DNA of 64,000 nt, from the NCBI GenBank assembly GCA_009869945.1, contig WIXG01000104.1:158478-222477 (forward strand), written 5' to 3'. The notes below the pieces were generated by a model that was not told the DNA's origin, ran no database searches, and saw only the letters and a program-made list of their open reading frames with translations. The first letter of the stretch is position 1, and every line of letters begins with the position of its first letter. A program made the translations under genes and the position numbers. Source of the stretch: Mesaphorura yosii. Lineage: Eukaryota; Arthropoda; Collembola; Poduromorpha; Tullbergiidae. Positions 47,501-58,262 of the stretch are shown here, one piece after another.

Positions 47501-49146
47501 CTTTATGCATGCATGAGATTCTCATTTCATACGAATGAATGAATGCAATATTTACAAACACTAAACACGCCAGACATCAGACGGGACTATGAATAAGTTC
47601 GTCCGCCCGCCAGACAGAAGTCCATTTCCATAAAGAACGGTTACGGTATTAATGTTTTGTTGACCATTATTTACCCAATTTGTTATTATCTGTTTTGAAA
47701 CACGTCTAAGAGTCTGAGTCTGATCCCAGCACTGGAACTGGACTGATACGCTGATAACTGGATACAGACGCATTTCGGATTACGTAAATTACGAGACGAC
47801 GCAAATCCATACAAACAAATATGCACAATGAGTGAGCATTGAATGAAGGTGCAGTGCATTGTAATTTCGTAATTTATCACAACAAAACAAGGAAGAGAAG
47901 TTCAGTTGATGATTGTCTGACGCACAGATGCGACCGCACGATAAACGCCAACTACTCACACTCGATCTACCCCTGACGCATATTCTTGTTTACGTTCTCA
48001 AGCGAAAGATCAGCGCAGGAACAGTGTCAGGAGTCTAGACAGCTCAGTCGGTCGGTTGTTATTATTGTCTCACATGCTAATTTATTGTGTGGAGAATTCT
48101 CATTACCTGGAACGTTCACCAGAGAACGGCATTAACGAGTGAAATGGCTAATTTAAAGACCTGAGTCACATGATATTCGCACCTTTTCGAAACTGAAACT
48201 GCATCGCAAAAAATTAACCTTCATTTGGGCTTGTGCCTATATGCATTGATTGAGCATTGTTGTAAAGTAGAGTGGATTCTCACAATGGTACATAATTTCG
48301 GCTCATGCTAAAAGAATGCATGAGATTACACGTTATTACACATTGTCCAGTGCAGGAATTTCCAGTCACTGTTAGCGTTATGAGAATTTTCGCAAGAGTC
48401 ACGTTATTCACGTATTCGTGCGTGTATTTCGTTTTCATTGTTGTAGTTATGAATGTACTTCGTTCTGCTCACTGCCTTTGTTTTACATAACTTCCGAATA
48501 CTGAATATGCTTCAAGGTTGCCGTTCTTTCGGTTTGCGTTAGCATATGCGAAAATATTACGCAAGAGTTCATTGTTTGCGAATTTATAAATAGGCCCTCA
48601 TTAAGTAAGCAGCCTTGGTATAGAATTGGGCGCATGTGAATGCAAAATCCAGCACCGGACTTAGTCCGACGAACGTCCTACGCCTGTGCAGAGATTTAAG
48701 CTGTCTGATTCGCTCTACATTCTTAATAAATTGTGTCACACAATACACTGTGCATTTTCTTATTTGTATTTTCTGCTTTCTACGTCTGACTTTTGACTGA
48801 CCCTCTCAGACTGTCTGGAAAGCTCTCTGCTTGGAACATGCCAGAACAGAATCAGACTGCGCTGCGTGACAAAAGTCATGTCTGTCTGGACTGAACCAGA
48901 CAAATTACGCAGTTTTGCAGTGTATTTTGACGAAGAAACTTTTGCAACTGTGAACTATTTCACTTTGTTTTCCGCGAACAGAGCTTTCCCAGTCGCACTG
49001 AGCATGTGCGAATGCGAATACGCGTTTAGCGAATTTTAGTCTCACCTTCGAGTCCAGTCAACTCTGACCGTGCAGTTACCATTTTGCATTCTGCTGCCAT
49101 TCACTCTTAGCTTTTAAGTGTCTGTGATAAAGTTCTCAATCTAAGT
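44505..49146. other. TM9SF3 3' UTR and intergenic region
   Basis: The first 560 bases are TM9SF3 3' UTR. The rest is AT-rich with no recognisable gene. Frames such as 46277-46606 and 46455-46814 on the minus strand overlap each other and lack family features. The last few hundred bases are the P450 promoter. Confidence 0.55.
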
Positions 49147-51087
49147 ATGCCTACATTTATTGCGCTTGTCCTTCCAGTGCTCACCACGGTCTTGGTAATT
49201 TACATCGCTCAGCAGTGTTGGCTAAGATGGAAGAACTTCCAACTCTTCAAGGAACTCGGGATTCCGGGCCCGGAGCCCAACATGATATTCGGAAACCTGC
49301 GGCAATTCAGGCACAGCAAGGGGAAAGACTTAATAAACGTCATGCACGCGTGGAGCGAGAAGTACGGCCCCTACTTCGGACTCTTCAGTGGTACACGTCC
49401 GATTTTGGTCGTCCGCGACTCCAACGTGATCAAAACCGTCCTGATAAAGGAGGCCCATAAGTACATGAACCGAACAACAATGGCCATTTCAACAAAACCA
49501 CTCAGGCACACTCTGGCAGGCCTCCGAGACCAGCGATGGAAAAGTGTTCGGTCAATTTTGTCGCCAATATTTTCAGCTTCCAAACTAAAACAGCTGAACC
49601 CTCTCATGAATAGCTCGCTAAGCACGACAATTAGTATTCTTGAAAACCAGCTGAGTAAGAGGGATGACTTTGATGTGTACCAACTATTTCAAGGACTTAC
49701 GTGCGATGTGATCAGTGAAAGTGCGCTGGCGATGAAGAGCAATTGCCAGAAAGACCCGAATGACCAGTTCTTTAGTGCCGTGAAGGGCTTTCTGCAGCAC
49801 GCCATCAGTCCGCTCGTGTCAGTTGCCATATGTTTTCCAACAGGTTCGAAATTCGTTCTTAATGCGATGATGTGAACGTTTAATTCACGCTTATTCTTTC
49901 TTTAGTTGGGGATATCATGTCTCGGATAATTGAGCGAGTTGGATTCTCTGGAAAAATGACCCAAATGATTTGTCAAAACGTGGAGGCAGAAATCCAGGCT
50001 CGAGAAGCAAACTCTAGGTCCAATTCCCACTCGAAGGACTTTTTGCAATTTATGTTGGACACGAGACAACAAAGCAAAGAAGGACGGAGGCTTACTGATG
50101 AGGAAATTGTGGCCAATGCGTGGGTAAGGACGGTTACCATTTTAATACCGCACATGCCAAGGATTTTTCATGCTTGAGTACTCATGCTTTGCTGATTATG
50201 ACATGTTGACCATTTTCCGTTTTAGGTATTTGTGTTGGGAGGATTTGAAACCACTGCGAATGCGTTAACTTTTACAACCCTGCTGCTGCTGAACCACCCT
50301 GACGTGCAGGAGAGGCTGTACGAGGAACTGCAGCAGGCTTTCGGGGTAAATTGAGAGTTATGCAGTGATTACATCACAAATGCAGAATGCAGAAGCAAAG
50401 ATGCAACGTCAAGTGTGTCAAGATGCACTGCTTTTATGCATCCGCATCCTTTCTGCATCTTCTGCGCTATGCTGACTGGTGTTTTTCACTTTGTACATTT
50501 TGCGTCGCAATTTTGCAGATAAACGAGATCCCGACATATGAACAAGTCAATAGTCTTACGTACCTCGACCAAGTCATCTGCGAAAGTCTGCGCCTTTATC
50601 CTCCCGTCGTGAGTTTCATCATTCGAGAGACCTCCGAGCCCAGTCAGATTGGTCCGTATCTCATTCCTCCGAAAACGACGATACAAATCCCCATCTGGGA
50701 GATCCACCACGACCCGAGCATGTGGCCAGATCCGTTCTCTTTTGATCCGGAGCGATTTAGCCCAGCTAATAAGAAATCTCACGACTTTCTTGCGTGGATC
50801 CCGTTCGGCGCAGGTCCGCGCAGTTGCATCGGAATGAGATTCGCGCTGATTGAGACCAAGTTCGCAATTGCTCGAATATTTCGCAAGTTCAGGTAAGACA
50901 GTCGAGTTAGTCTTACAACTAGCAGAACGTGGAAATGTGTAACAGCTGACAAAATGCACACATGTTTTCATATTTCAGGTTCCTTCCTTCAGCCTTGACC
51001 GAAGCGCATCCTAAGCTCTCAGTTCCTGCAGTGTCTCTGTTTCCACTCAATGGAGTTCATGGAAAATGCGAGATCAGAGATAGTTAG
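49147..51087 (+). CDS. Microsomal cytochrome P450 (clan 3 / CYP3-like)
   Basis: Haem-thiolate monooxygenase of the endoplasmic reticulum; the substrate is unknown. Exons 49147-49843, 49906-50123, 50226-50345, 50519-50892 and 50979-51087 give 505 aa, full length. An N-terminal membrane anchor (about residues 3-22) is followed by the proline hinge GIPGPEP and a WKSVRSILSPIFSASKLK helix-C region. The oxygen-binding helix I is at 306-315 (VFVLGGFETT; Gly310 where Ala is usual), ExxR at 367-370 (ESLR), PERF at 422-425, and the haem loop at 441-450 (FGAGPRSCIG) with ligand Cys448. All essential motifs are intact. The sequence resembles CYP3A and thromboxane-synthase types. AATAAA is at 51453. Confidence 0.94.
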
Positions 51088-51608
51088 CAGAAAACCTTCC
51101 TCGCTGCTGCACGTGTGCATGTGTATGAGGACAAACATCAATTTACCAAGAGAAGCGAACTTAGTCACAGTTAATTAAGTACCTAATAATTTTAAATGCT
51201 CAAAGACTCACTTTAACATTTTAAATATAAATATCATCGTCTTCCTAATATTTTATCCTATTCTGAGTGTAATGCTAAATGCTAGAATAAGCAGTGGATT
51301 TGCGCAAATGTTTACTCGAATGACCTTCGAGCAACGTTTATCAGCAGTCCATCAAATGGGTAACATACCGGTGAAAATGTGTACATAAGAAATCACGTGA
51401 CTAATCAGTTAGATTAATTTACATTACAAACGGAATGGATTTGAGGTAGTCAAATAAACTTTAATCATTGATATTTTGTTCTTGCTTTCATGCACGAATG
51501 CACGATTTTCAACATGTAAAATGTATAAAAAACTATAAATCATGAATATTTTTGTCGTGAGTTCACTTCTGAGGCTGACATTGATGTCGAAATACCGACC
51601 AGGTCAAT
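51088..51608. other. Convergent 3' UTRs of P450 and NUDT2
   Basis: The P450 signal AATAAA is at 51453-51458, leaving about 150 bp to the NUDT2 stop. No gene is seen in it. Confidence 0.6.
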
Positions 51609-52327
51609 CTAGTCAATTCCATAAAGATTCTTCAGGTACACGTCGCACTTCTGCAACTCTGCTTTCATGTCTTTTCCAAAGACAAGCTCCACAGCGTCAT
51701 TTATGCCGATCCAACGGTACTCATTGTGTTCTGTACGACAGAAGAAGACAATATATTCAGAAGAAATCAGCAAGTTGAAAATCACTTCTAAACGTCGATA
51801 TACCTTGCGATATCCTAATTGAGCTCTTTTCTGGGTCCACAAGCCTCGCCGGCCAAAACCTGACGCGCTTGCGTCTTCGCCAAGCAATGTACTGCGATCA
51901 GAGACGAAATTAGATAGCCGTTGGCCCAATCATACTGATTTTCTAAGTTAGAACTTACGCTTAGAATGATTTCGAAGTCAGTTAACACACTTAAATCGTT
52001 ATCTGTGAGTCCAGTCTCTTCGTGAGTTTCTCGAAGTGCACAATTCTCATCAGACTCTCCTGCCTTGGCGTAGCCTGTCCACATGGTAAATGAAAGTCAA
52101 TATTAGAGAATAGTGGCTTGGAATATAATTTCGACGTGAGCTTGGCATAATTGCTGGTTACCTTTGGGTGGACCCCAGTTGTGCCGACGATGTTCCTCTT
52201 TCTTCTGTAGTAATAAATACTGAATTTCTTGTTTAGGAATTGATGAAGAATCGCCGGTTCCATTTTGAGTTGCGGGAACGAGTCTAAAAACTACGAGGCC
52301 AGCTGCCAAATCTTTTTCAGCACACAT
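51609..52327 (-). CDS. NUDT2: Bis(5'-nucleosyl)-tetraphosphatase (Ap4A hydrolase, Nudix)
   Basis: Hydrolyses diadenosine tetraphosphate (Ap4A) to ATP and AMP. Exons 52327-52162, 52074-51959, 51891-51804 and 51730-51609 give 163 aa (human about 147). The substrate-side WGPPKG precedes a full Nudix box at residues 56-78, pattern G-x5-E-x7-RETHEETGL, with the metal-binding Glu residues present. The third exon aligns with the YxA...KP...YW(L)A segment of the family as YIAWRRRKRVRFWPARLVD, more basic than usual. It is followed by ISQEHNEYRWIGINDAVEL, matching the LSHEHQAYRWL element. A short insertion (TQNGTGDSSSIPK) sits in the first strand region. Start ATG is at 52327 (cacaagATG-like context not strong, but no upstream in-frame alternative seen). 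Confidence 0.93.
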
Positions 52328-52700
52328 TTTGTCGGTTTATCTTGTGGAGTTGTGCTCAGCTAAATTAGAGGAAGAATTGTCACAGTTAAAAGCTGTATTC
52401 CCGACTGTAACGGCACGGGATTAGCGAATTTATTATGCTCTTATTGCATCTTGAACTTGTTCTCCAATTCAACAATAGTCAACCTTTCAATCCATTTCGC
52501 GCTTACTTTTCATCATCTCAATTTTGACTAAAGGCGCCGTAGGAAGGTTTGAGATTGAGATTTCTACAGCGTTTGCAGCTTGAAAGGACTTTACCGGGTT
52601 TCGCAAGTTTTCTGGTTTAAGCTTGGCAGAAGTAAATGATACATCAAGTTAAAGCTTATGACTCTAAGATTACAAGAAAATTATCCCCGAATGACTGCAC

Positions 52701-52728
52701 TGACCTCCAAAACGGAGGTCAAAGGTCA
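52701..52728. promoter_or_regulatory. Composite nuclear-receptor half-site cluster (everted repeat plus DR1)
   Basis: TGACCTCC (52701-52708) and GGAGGTCA (52714-52721) form an inverted pair. The second half-site runs into a perfect AGGTCA-A-AGGTCA direct repeat with 1-bp spacing (52716-52728). DR1 elements are the classic site for RXR/HNF4-type receptors. It lies about 375 bp upstream of the NUDT2 start codon. Function is inferred from sequence alone. Confidence 0.5.
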
Positions 52729-52948
52729 TTTAAAAAGAAACTTGATTTTTGCATGTTTTTGATTAGAAAGCTGCTCGTGGGAGGTCCAAGTGGCACTTTT
52801 ATTTATCGGAAATTGCTTTTTTTGCTGAAATTTTTAGAATTTTTCTAGGTCATAGGCTTGAAGACCTGAAAAATCGTAAGAAATAAGTTTCTCCAACTCA
52901 ACTGGAATCACTTGGGTTAATTTCAACCAGACTCTAAAACATACTCCG

Positions 52949-53215
52949 TTTTATGTGTAACCTCATCTGTCGCAAAGGCGCTCCACCATTCGACACTACA
53001 AAATCACTACGTCTCAGATACTAGCTTCAAAAGATGTCCTCCAAATGCCGACGTCAACAACCCGAATCCTTCAATCTTTCCAGCAAAGTGAAAACTCTCC
53101 ACGTTTTAATGTTTTTCTTCCAGCTAGCAGCACCGGCTCTATAACCAATACACTTTCATAGAATGCCGGGCGAGCACGGCTGTGCGTGATACCAAAGCAC
53201 TGCTTAATACTGTAC
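52949..53215 (+). repeat. Duplicated block, copy A (upstream of NUDT2)
   Basis: Direct-orientation partner of 56269-56530. Both copies begin TTTTATGTGTAACCTCA and end near TACTGTAC, with long exact shared stretches (for example the 28 bases from 53048). Read on the minus strand, both carry TGACGTC and, 3' terminal to it by about 90 bp upstream, a TATA-like motif. Copy A lies about 620 bp upstream of the NUDT2 ATG. Confidence 0.88.
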
Positions 53216-54214
53216 ATAAAAATAGGTAGGACTAACATCTGGCGGTAAGCAGTTAGATAGTTATCCCGTCTTTGTAATGTTGTTGTCATTGGGACTACGA
53301 CCGTCCGTCCCTGAGATAAGCAAATCAGCTTTACTCACTCGCTGTGCTCTTTCTTCAAAGCATTGCACTGCCCCTCCGGCCCTCAGATAACCAAACTATC
53401 GCGGTGGCAAGCGGCCTGCCGAATAAGCTAGCGGTGTTAAACTTTGGAACACATCGCAAATGCGCTGCCACTGAAGCCAACCTAACACTTGTATCTCAAC
53501 ACTTTGCTGTTCACCATTTTAATTTTCAAGTTCCGGGGAAGCACCTACAGTTATACACAAAGAATTACGACTGCATAAGCACACCTGCATAATGTGCTAA
53601 AAAGCGTCGCTGGAATCATACTTGCTAGTTCACAAGGCCAACAACAATGAAATTCCCATGAAATTGGGTTTTTAGAATCAGGCACTAGTAGAGTAAGTGT
53701 TCGGGTCTTCTGCATCACATCGTGGGAAATCTGTTCATTGTTATTGCTAGTCTTGATTCGGTTTTGCTAGCACGCAAACTGGCTACCAGCACAATAATGA
53801 ATTTTGCCACTTCTTTTGATATTGTTTTACATGGTTGGTGGTGCAATGTAATGTAATCATACCTGCCATGCTTTTAGGTTTAGGATAGGTTCTAGTAAAT
53901 GAAGATCATATAATAATAAGAGAATTTATTTATTCGCACATTGCAAAACATAACAAAAACAACACCGCATTGCTTGGATGTCCCAACTGAAGTTCCCAAC
54001 TTTTATGTGCTGAATTTTCCAGAAGCGCACCCGGAATAAATGCAATTTTTCCCCCGCATTAGTGTGGTCATAGTTACAAGGCACAGTTGAAGTTAGACCT
54101 ATGACAATTTATCCGGGCGCGAATGAAGAGACTTTCCCGGGCGTACTAAGAATGGTTGAAGGAGGAATTAAAACTTTAGAGGAACCTGAGTCAATTTTCT
54201 CTGTGATCACGTAT

Positions 54215-55913
54215 TTAACTTTCAGCTGAAGCTAATTCTGTTTCTTCTGTTTCTTCTTCTTCTAATTCTTTGTACCAAGTTTCATTTACCAAAAATTCTT
54301 TCTGCTTTGCCTGAATTTCAACGTGAAGGTCCTCCACGCGTAAATATTCCAAGTCTTCCACACTGCCGTTTGGCGATGATGGACCAATCGTGTGTCTGGA
54401 ATACAGGCGTGTTGTGACCCCATTTTTATCTGGCACAGCATTATACTTTGACGAAGGGGCCCAGTTATTGTACCCTGAACTAAACATAAGTCCAAACCCA
54501 AAGACGAGGAGAAATAGTCCAAATATTCCTGCGAAAAATATAAATGTGTATCTTGAACGTGAGATGTAGTTCATGTAGATCTTCTTTGGTGGTTTTTCCA
54601 CAGTAGGTTCCTCATCATCGTCTTTGTCCTCTTCCACAATTTCAGATTCATTTTCCGTCTTATAAGTATTACGCAGGAACCTCCATTGCATCCAGTATGT
54701 AAATGTGAAGAGAGCAAGTGCCAAGAAAATAAGGAGTATACAGAAAAGCATCCACATATCCAATCCCATTGTATAGCTCACTTTTGGACCTTGACTTCGT
54801 ACTGCACCAAACATGGCAATAATTGTGAGGAGTGTTGTCATGGAGATCCCAATTCGAATTTCAACCATTTCATGTGGTAAAAGGAAACAAAGCCATGTTA
54901 TAAGAATGAAAAGGATTGATGGTAAAAATGTTTGGACAATGTGATATGTTAAATTCCTTCGAACTTTAATTGTAAATGTTAGCGTGGAATAATTTTGACC
55001 TGAAAACCACACAAAATACAAGAATTATTATTTCCAACAAAAAGTAATAAATTTTGTATTTGAGCTTACTTGAGCAACAAGGTTCATGATCTTCAGTAAT
55101 CAATTCATTTAGCTCCTCTCCTGGTTCCACATCAGATACTTGAAAATCAAAATTTGGGTCTTTCATTCCATCTAACTGCACTTTCTGCCATTTACTCCAA
55201 CTCAATGCAAAGTCACTTGTGTCATACACATAACTATGAATGTGAATTGGACAGCTTTGTGTGTCTGCAGGATAATATGTAAAATCCATTTCACAACGGA
55301 TTCGAAGTAATTGTCTGGAATGTGTTTTAAAAGACCCAATGATTTTTGTATTAGCAGATTCTTTGAAAAATGCAAGAAAAAATGGTTTCACCAATAAATA
55401 TGTTGTGTCTACAGAAACAAGTTGTTCAATAAAAACATCTGGATTCCAAATGGAATTTAAAAATGCTGGGTTTAGATTTGTCATATGCGGTGCATTTCGT
55501 AAACTCTCTTTTGCTTCTTCATCTTGTAATAAATGAGCCCAGATTTTCCAATCTACCCATTCAAGCCCAATTTCAGTGTCCAACTCAAGTACACCAGCCA
55601 CTTCATCCACATTTGTGACACTATGAATTGAAATATAGAAGAGAACTGTGATAAAAGTAGTATTGTTTAGTTTAGGAATTATGAGTTTATTGTAGCCCGG
55701 TGGAAGCGGTGGGAATCCCTGAGAAGGCCTTGCGGTGTTGTTCCCTTTTGTGAACGACAAAGGTGTGTTCGGATGGCTAGGATCATCTCTTCTGTTTATG
55801 GTTCCAAGAAGTAGACTTGATTCTCGATTATTATTCAGAGAAGACTGAGGAGATGCAGAAATATTACTGAGAATGGCCAATGTTGTGATAGCACTGAGAA
55901 GAATGAAATTCAT
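54215..55913 (-). CDS. Cys-loop ligand-gated ion channel subunit (GABA/glycine-receptor-like, single intron)
   Basis: Pentameric ligand-gated channel subunit; ligand unknown. Two exons, 55913-55070 and 54999-54215, give 542 aa with one 70-bp intron. A signal peptide covers about residues 1-20 (MNFILLSAITTLAILSNISA), followed by a variable Ser/Asn/Pro linker. The extracellular domain has WNPDVFIEQL and the Cys-loop Cys207-x13-Cys221 (CEMDFTYYPADTQSC). Vicinal cysteines at 279-280 precede M1 (about 300-322). M2 is about 330-346 (RIGISMTTLLTIIAMFG). PKVSYTMGLDMWM opens M3, an anion-receptor-like signature. The M3-M4 loop is acidic, and M4 is YTFIFFAGIFGLFLLVFGFG; it is followed by an unusual C-terminal tail of about 80 residues. 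The usual Pro-Ala-Arg at the start of M2 is replaced by Glu-Ile-Arg (328-330). ATG 55913 is in caacATGaa. Confidence 0.92.
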
Positions 55914-58262
55914 GTTGACTCTGTAAGAACTGAATTCAAACTGCAATTAAAACCGTGAAATATGTGAGAGTGAAGTATGAATAATTCTCACAATTCTTAA
56001 AAACTTAGTCATTAAGAAAAGACTTATGCAATAACACTTTGTGGGAAGCACAACTAAAGAAGTACATCATGAAATGATACGGTACAGAAATATGAGATCC
56101 CAGGTGTGGTATCCTATGTAAGTAAACTTAGAATTTGGAATTTTTTCCTCACTCGTTTGACACCTCTTCTGTCCCAAAAACCCTCCATAATTCTACACGT
56201 AAAAATTTGAGTGTGAACTAAAAAGAAACCCAGAGTAAAACTAGAACTCAAAATGTGTTGCTTCTTCCTTTTATGTGTAACCTCACCTCCACGCTCCACC
56301 ATTCGACACTAGCCTTCAGGTATTAGCTTCAAAAGATGTCCCCCAAAAGCCGACGTCAACAACCCGAATCCTTCAAACTTTCCAGTAAAGTGAAAACTGT
56401 ATGCCCTCTCCACGTTTTAATGTTTTTCTTCCAGTTAGCAGCACCGGCTTTATAACCAACCACTACACTTTCATCTGATGCCGGGCGAGCTCGGCCATGC
56501 GCGAAATTGAATCACTGCTTATTACTGTACCAAACAACATCCAGGATCGTTGTTATGGAGTTCCTACTAATGCTCCGCTGGTCACTATACTCTGTCTACG
56601 CCGGAACGCATCGAGGTGCTCGCTTCGCCCGCACAGGTACAAACATAACCTAACTGATCTAATTGAAAGTACATATAATACGAAATTAAAGTGCAAAGAG
56701 GTTTATTTCAACGAAATACAAATTTAATGTCGAAGGAAGTAATTCTGAATAGCTTCAGCAGACACTCCATAACAACGTATCTGACCCCACAGCCCTCACG
56801 GGCAATACGGTCTCATTCGCTTTACAAGGTAAAAACGGCAGCTTGTAATGGCTGTAACTTTTGCTAGAAGTGCTTCCCCTGTATGAAACATGTATCCTCG
56901 GAATCTACTCGACGTTATCTTTCGATTGACACACTTTTGCACGGATCCAACGACGGGCCATCTACTAAGAATGTTTCGATAACCTGTTTTTAAAAGTGCT
57001 ACTTGGTCAGGGATTTAATTATGCAAATGATTATGATGACCAAGGCCAACACAAAAATGCGTTATTTTTTTTCCAAAAAGTGTTTTTTATTGGCCCAGAA
57101 AATGCGATTTAATGCGACAAGTTTGGAAAAAATGCGATATAAAATAAGATAAGAAAATGACGAATTTGACTTATTTAAAGTTTTGTATTTGTTGAAATAC
57201 ACATGATTCACAAAATAATTAACCAGGTTACCCGGAATCGCAATCAGCATAAGAATTCTCTTAATTTATGCCTTATTTCTTCGTTTTGTAATTTTTTAAA
57301 AATGAACTTCACGGTATTCGTCAGTCGTGCTACTTCAAAACTTCTTAAAACGGATTTTAGCACGAGCAATCTTTTCCCAAAGTAGACGCTACTCGCTTGG
57401 TGTCAGAAAAGGAAGTGCTAAAGTTCCTAGTTATGTTTATCCTTAAAGTTTTTAGCACAAAAATACACAACTTAGGGTCGATTTTGCGTTTAATCCGATG
57501 AAATGCCTTATTTTTTAAAAAAGCGTGTAGTGTTTCCTATGTGATGGCATATCAGCTTAATTAGTTTATCAGTGTTTGAAACGTCTAGATCCTAAATATC
57601 GCAAAGCCCACATGAGGTCACAAGAAAAAGTGCTGTAAAGTGTGTTTAGTGCGTTTTGTTGGCCTTGATGATGACACAACATCGGCGAACGAGGAAGTTG
57701 CTCTAATCAGACCAAACTAAGAATGTATATGGCACAAGAATGAGTACCTAATTAACAGCAATACTGGAATTGAGGTCATTAGCAAAAACTCAATATATTT
57801 ATTCGATCGATTTACCCAAATTAATCCAATTTATTATAACATCACTTCATCGAATAATAGAAAAATGTCGCAACTTTATCCGCTTTTAGTCATCCTTCTT
57901 TCCACGCGCTTTATTTATTCATATTATTTCTGCAATATTATGAATCGAAACCATCGAATGTGTCTTTAATGTGACAAAGGCTCATTCCACGCTAATTCTA
58001 ATTAGTTCAATAGAGCTGTTATCCAGTGATAGGCTGGAGTATTTGGGGTCTCTGCATGGACAAAGATTTAATAAACCCGTAGGGAATGACAGTTGCTAGG
58101 TTTCAAGCAGTCCAAACAAACCCACTTCCGGAATCAGCCGATTTTTCTGGCATGCAACATTTCAATTTATTAAATTAAACTGACACCGAAGCCGCAGCAG
58201 CGCAGACTTTAGCACTTTTGAGGTGGATTGGGTTTTGTCAAGCAGTTTTTGGAGTTTGAGCA
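55914..58262. other. Intergenic between the channel gene and IFT22 (divergent promoters)
   Basis: Contains copy B of the duplicated block (56269-56530) within 360 bp of the channel ATG. The remainder, about 56531-58262, is AT-rich with poly-T runs and no recognised gene, and should include the IFT22 promoter at its right end. Confidence 0.55.
56269..56530 (+). repeat. Duplicated block, copy B (upstream of the channel gene)
   Basis: Partner of 52949-53215 in the same orientation, differing by scattered substitutions and small indels such as an extra 8 bases near 56399. A TATA-like TTATAAAG reads on the minus strand at 56455-56448 and a TGACGTC at 56358-56352. It lies about 360 bp upstream of the channel start codon. 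Confidence 0.88.

Larger units (their letters stand above)
52328..54214. other. Intergenic, upstream of NUDT2 and downstream of the channel gene
   Basis: Holds the nuclear-receptor-type site cluster (52701-52728) and one copy of the duplicated block (52949-53215), both listed separately. A minus-strand AATAAA for the channel gene lies at 53925-53930. Short plus-strand frames at 52636-52848 and 53344-53592 are not recognised. Confidence 0.6.

Noticed and set aside
51804-51891. Apparent loss of the middle of NUDT2
   Set aside because: The correct frame (YIAWRRRKR...IRISQ) is hidden between two other open frames and joins both neighbours in phase.
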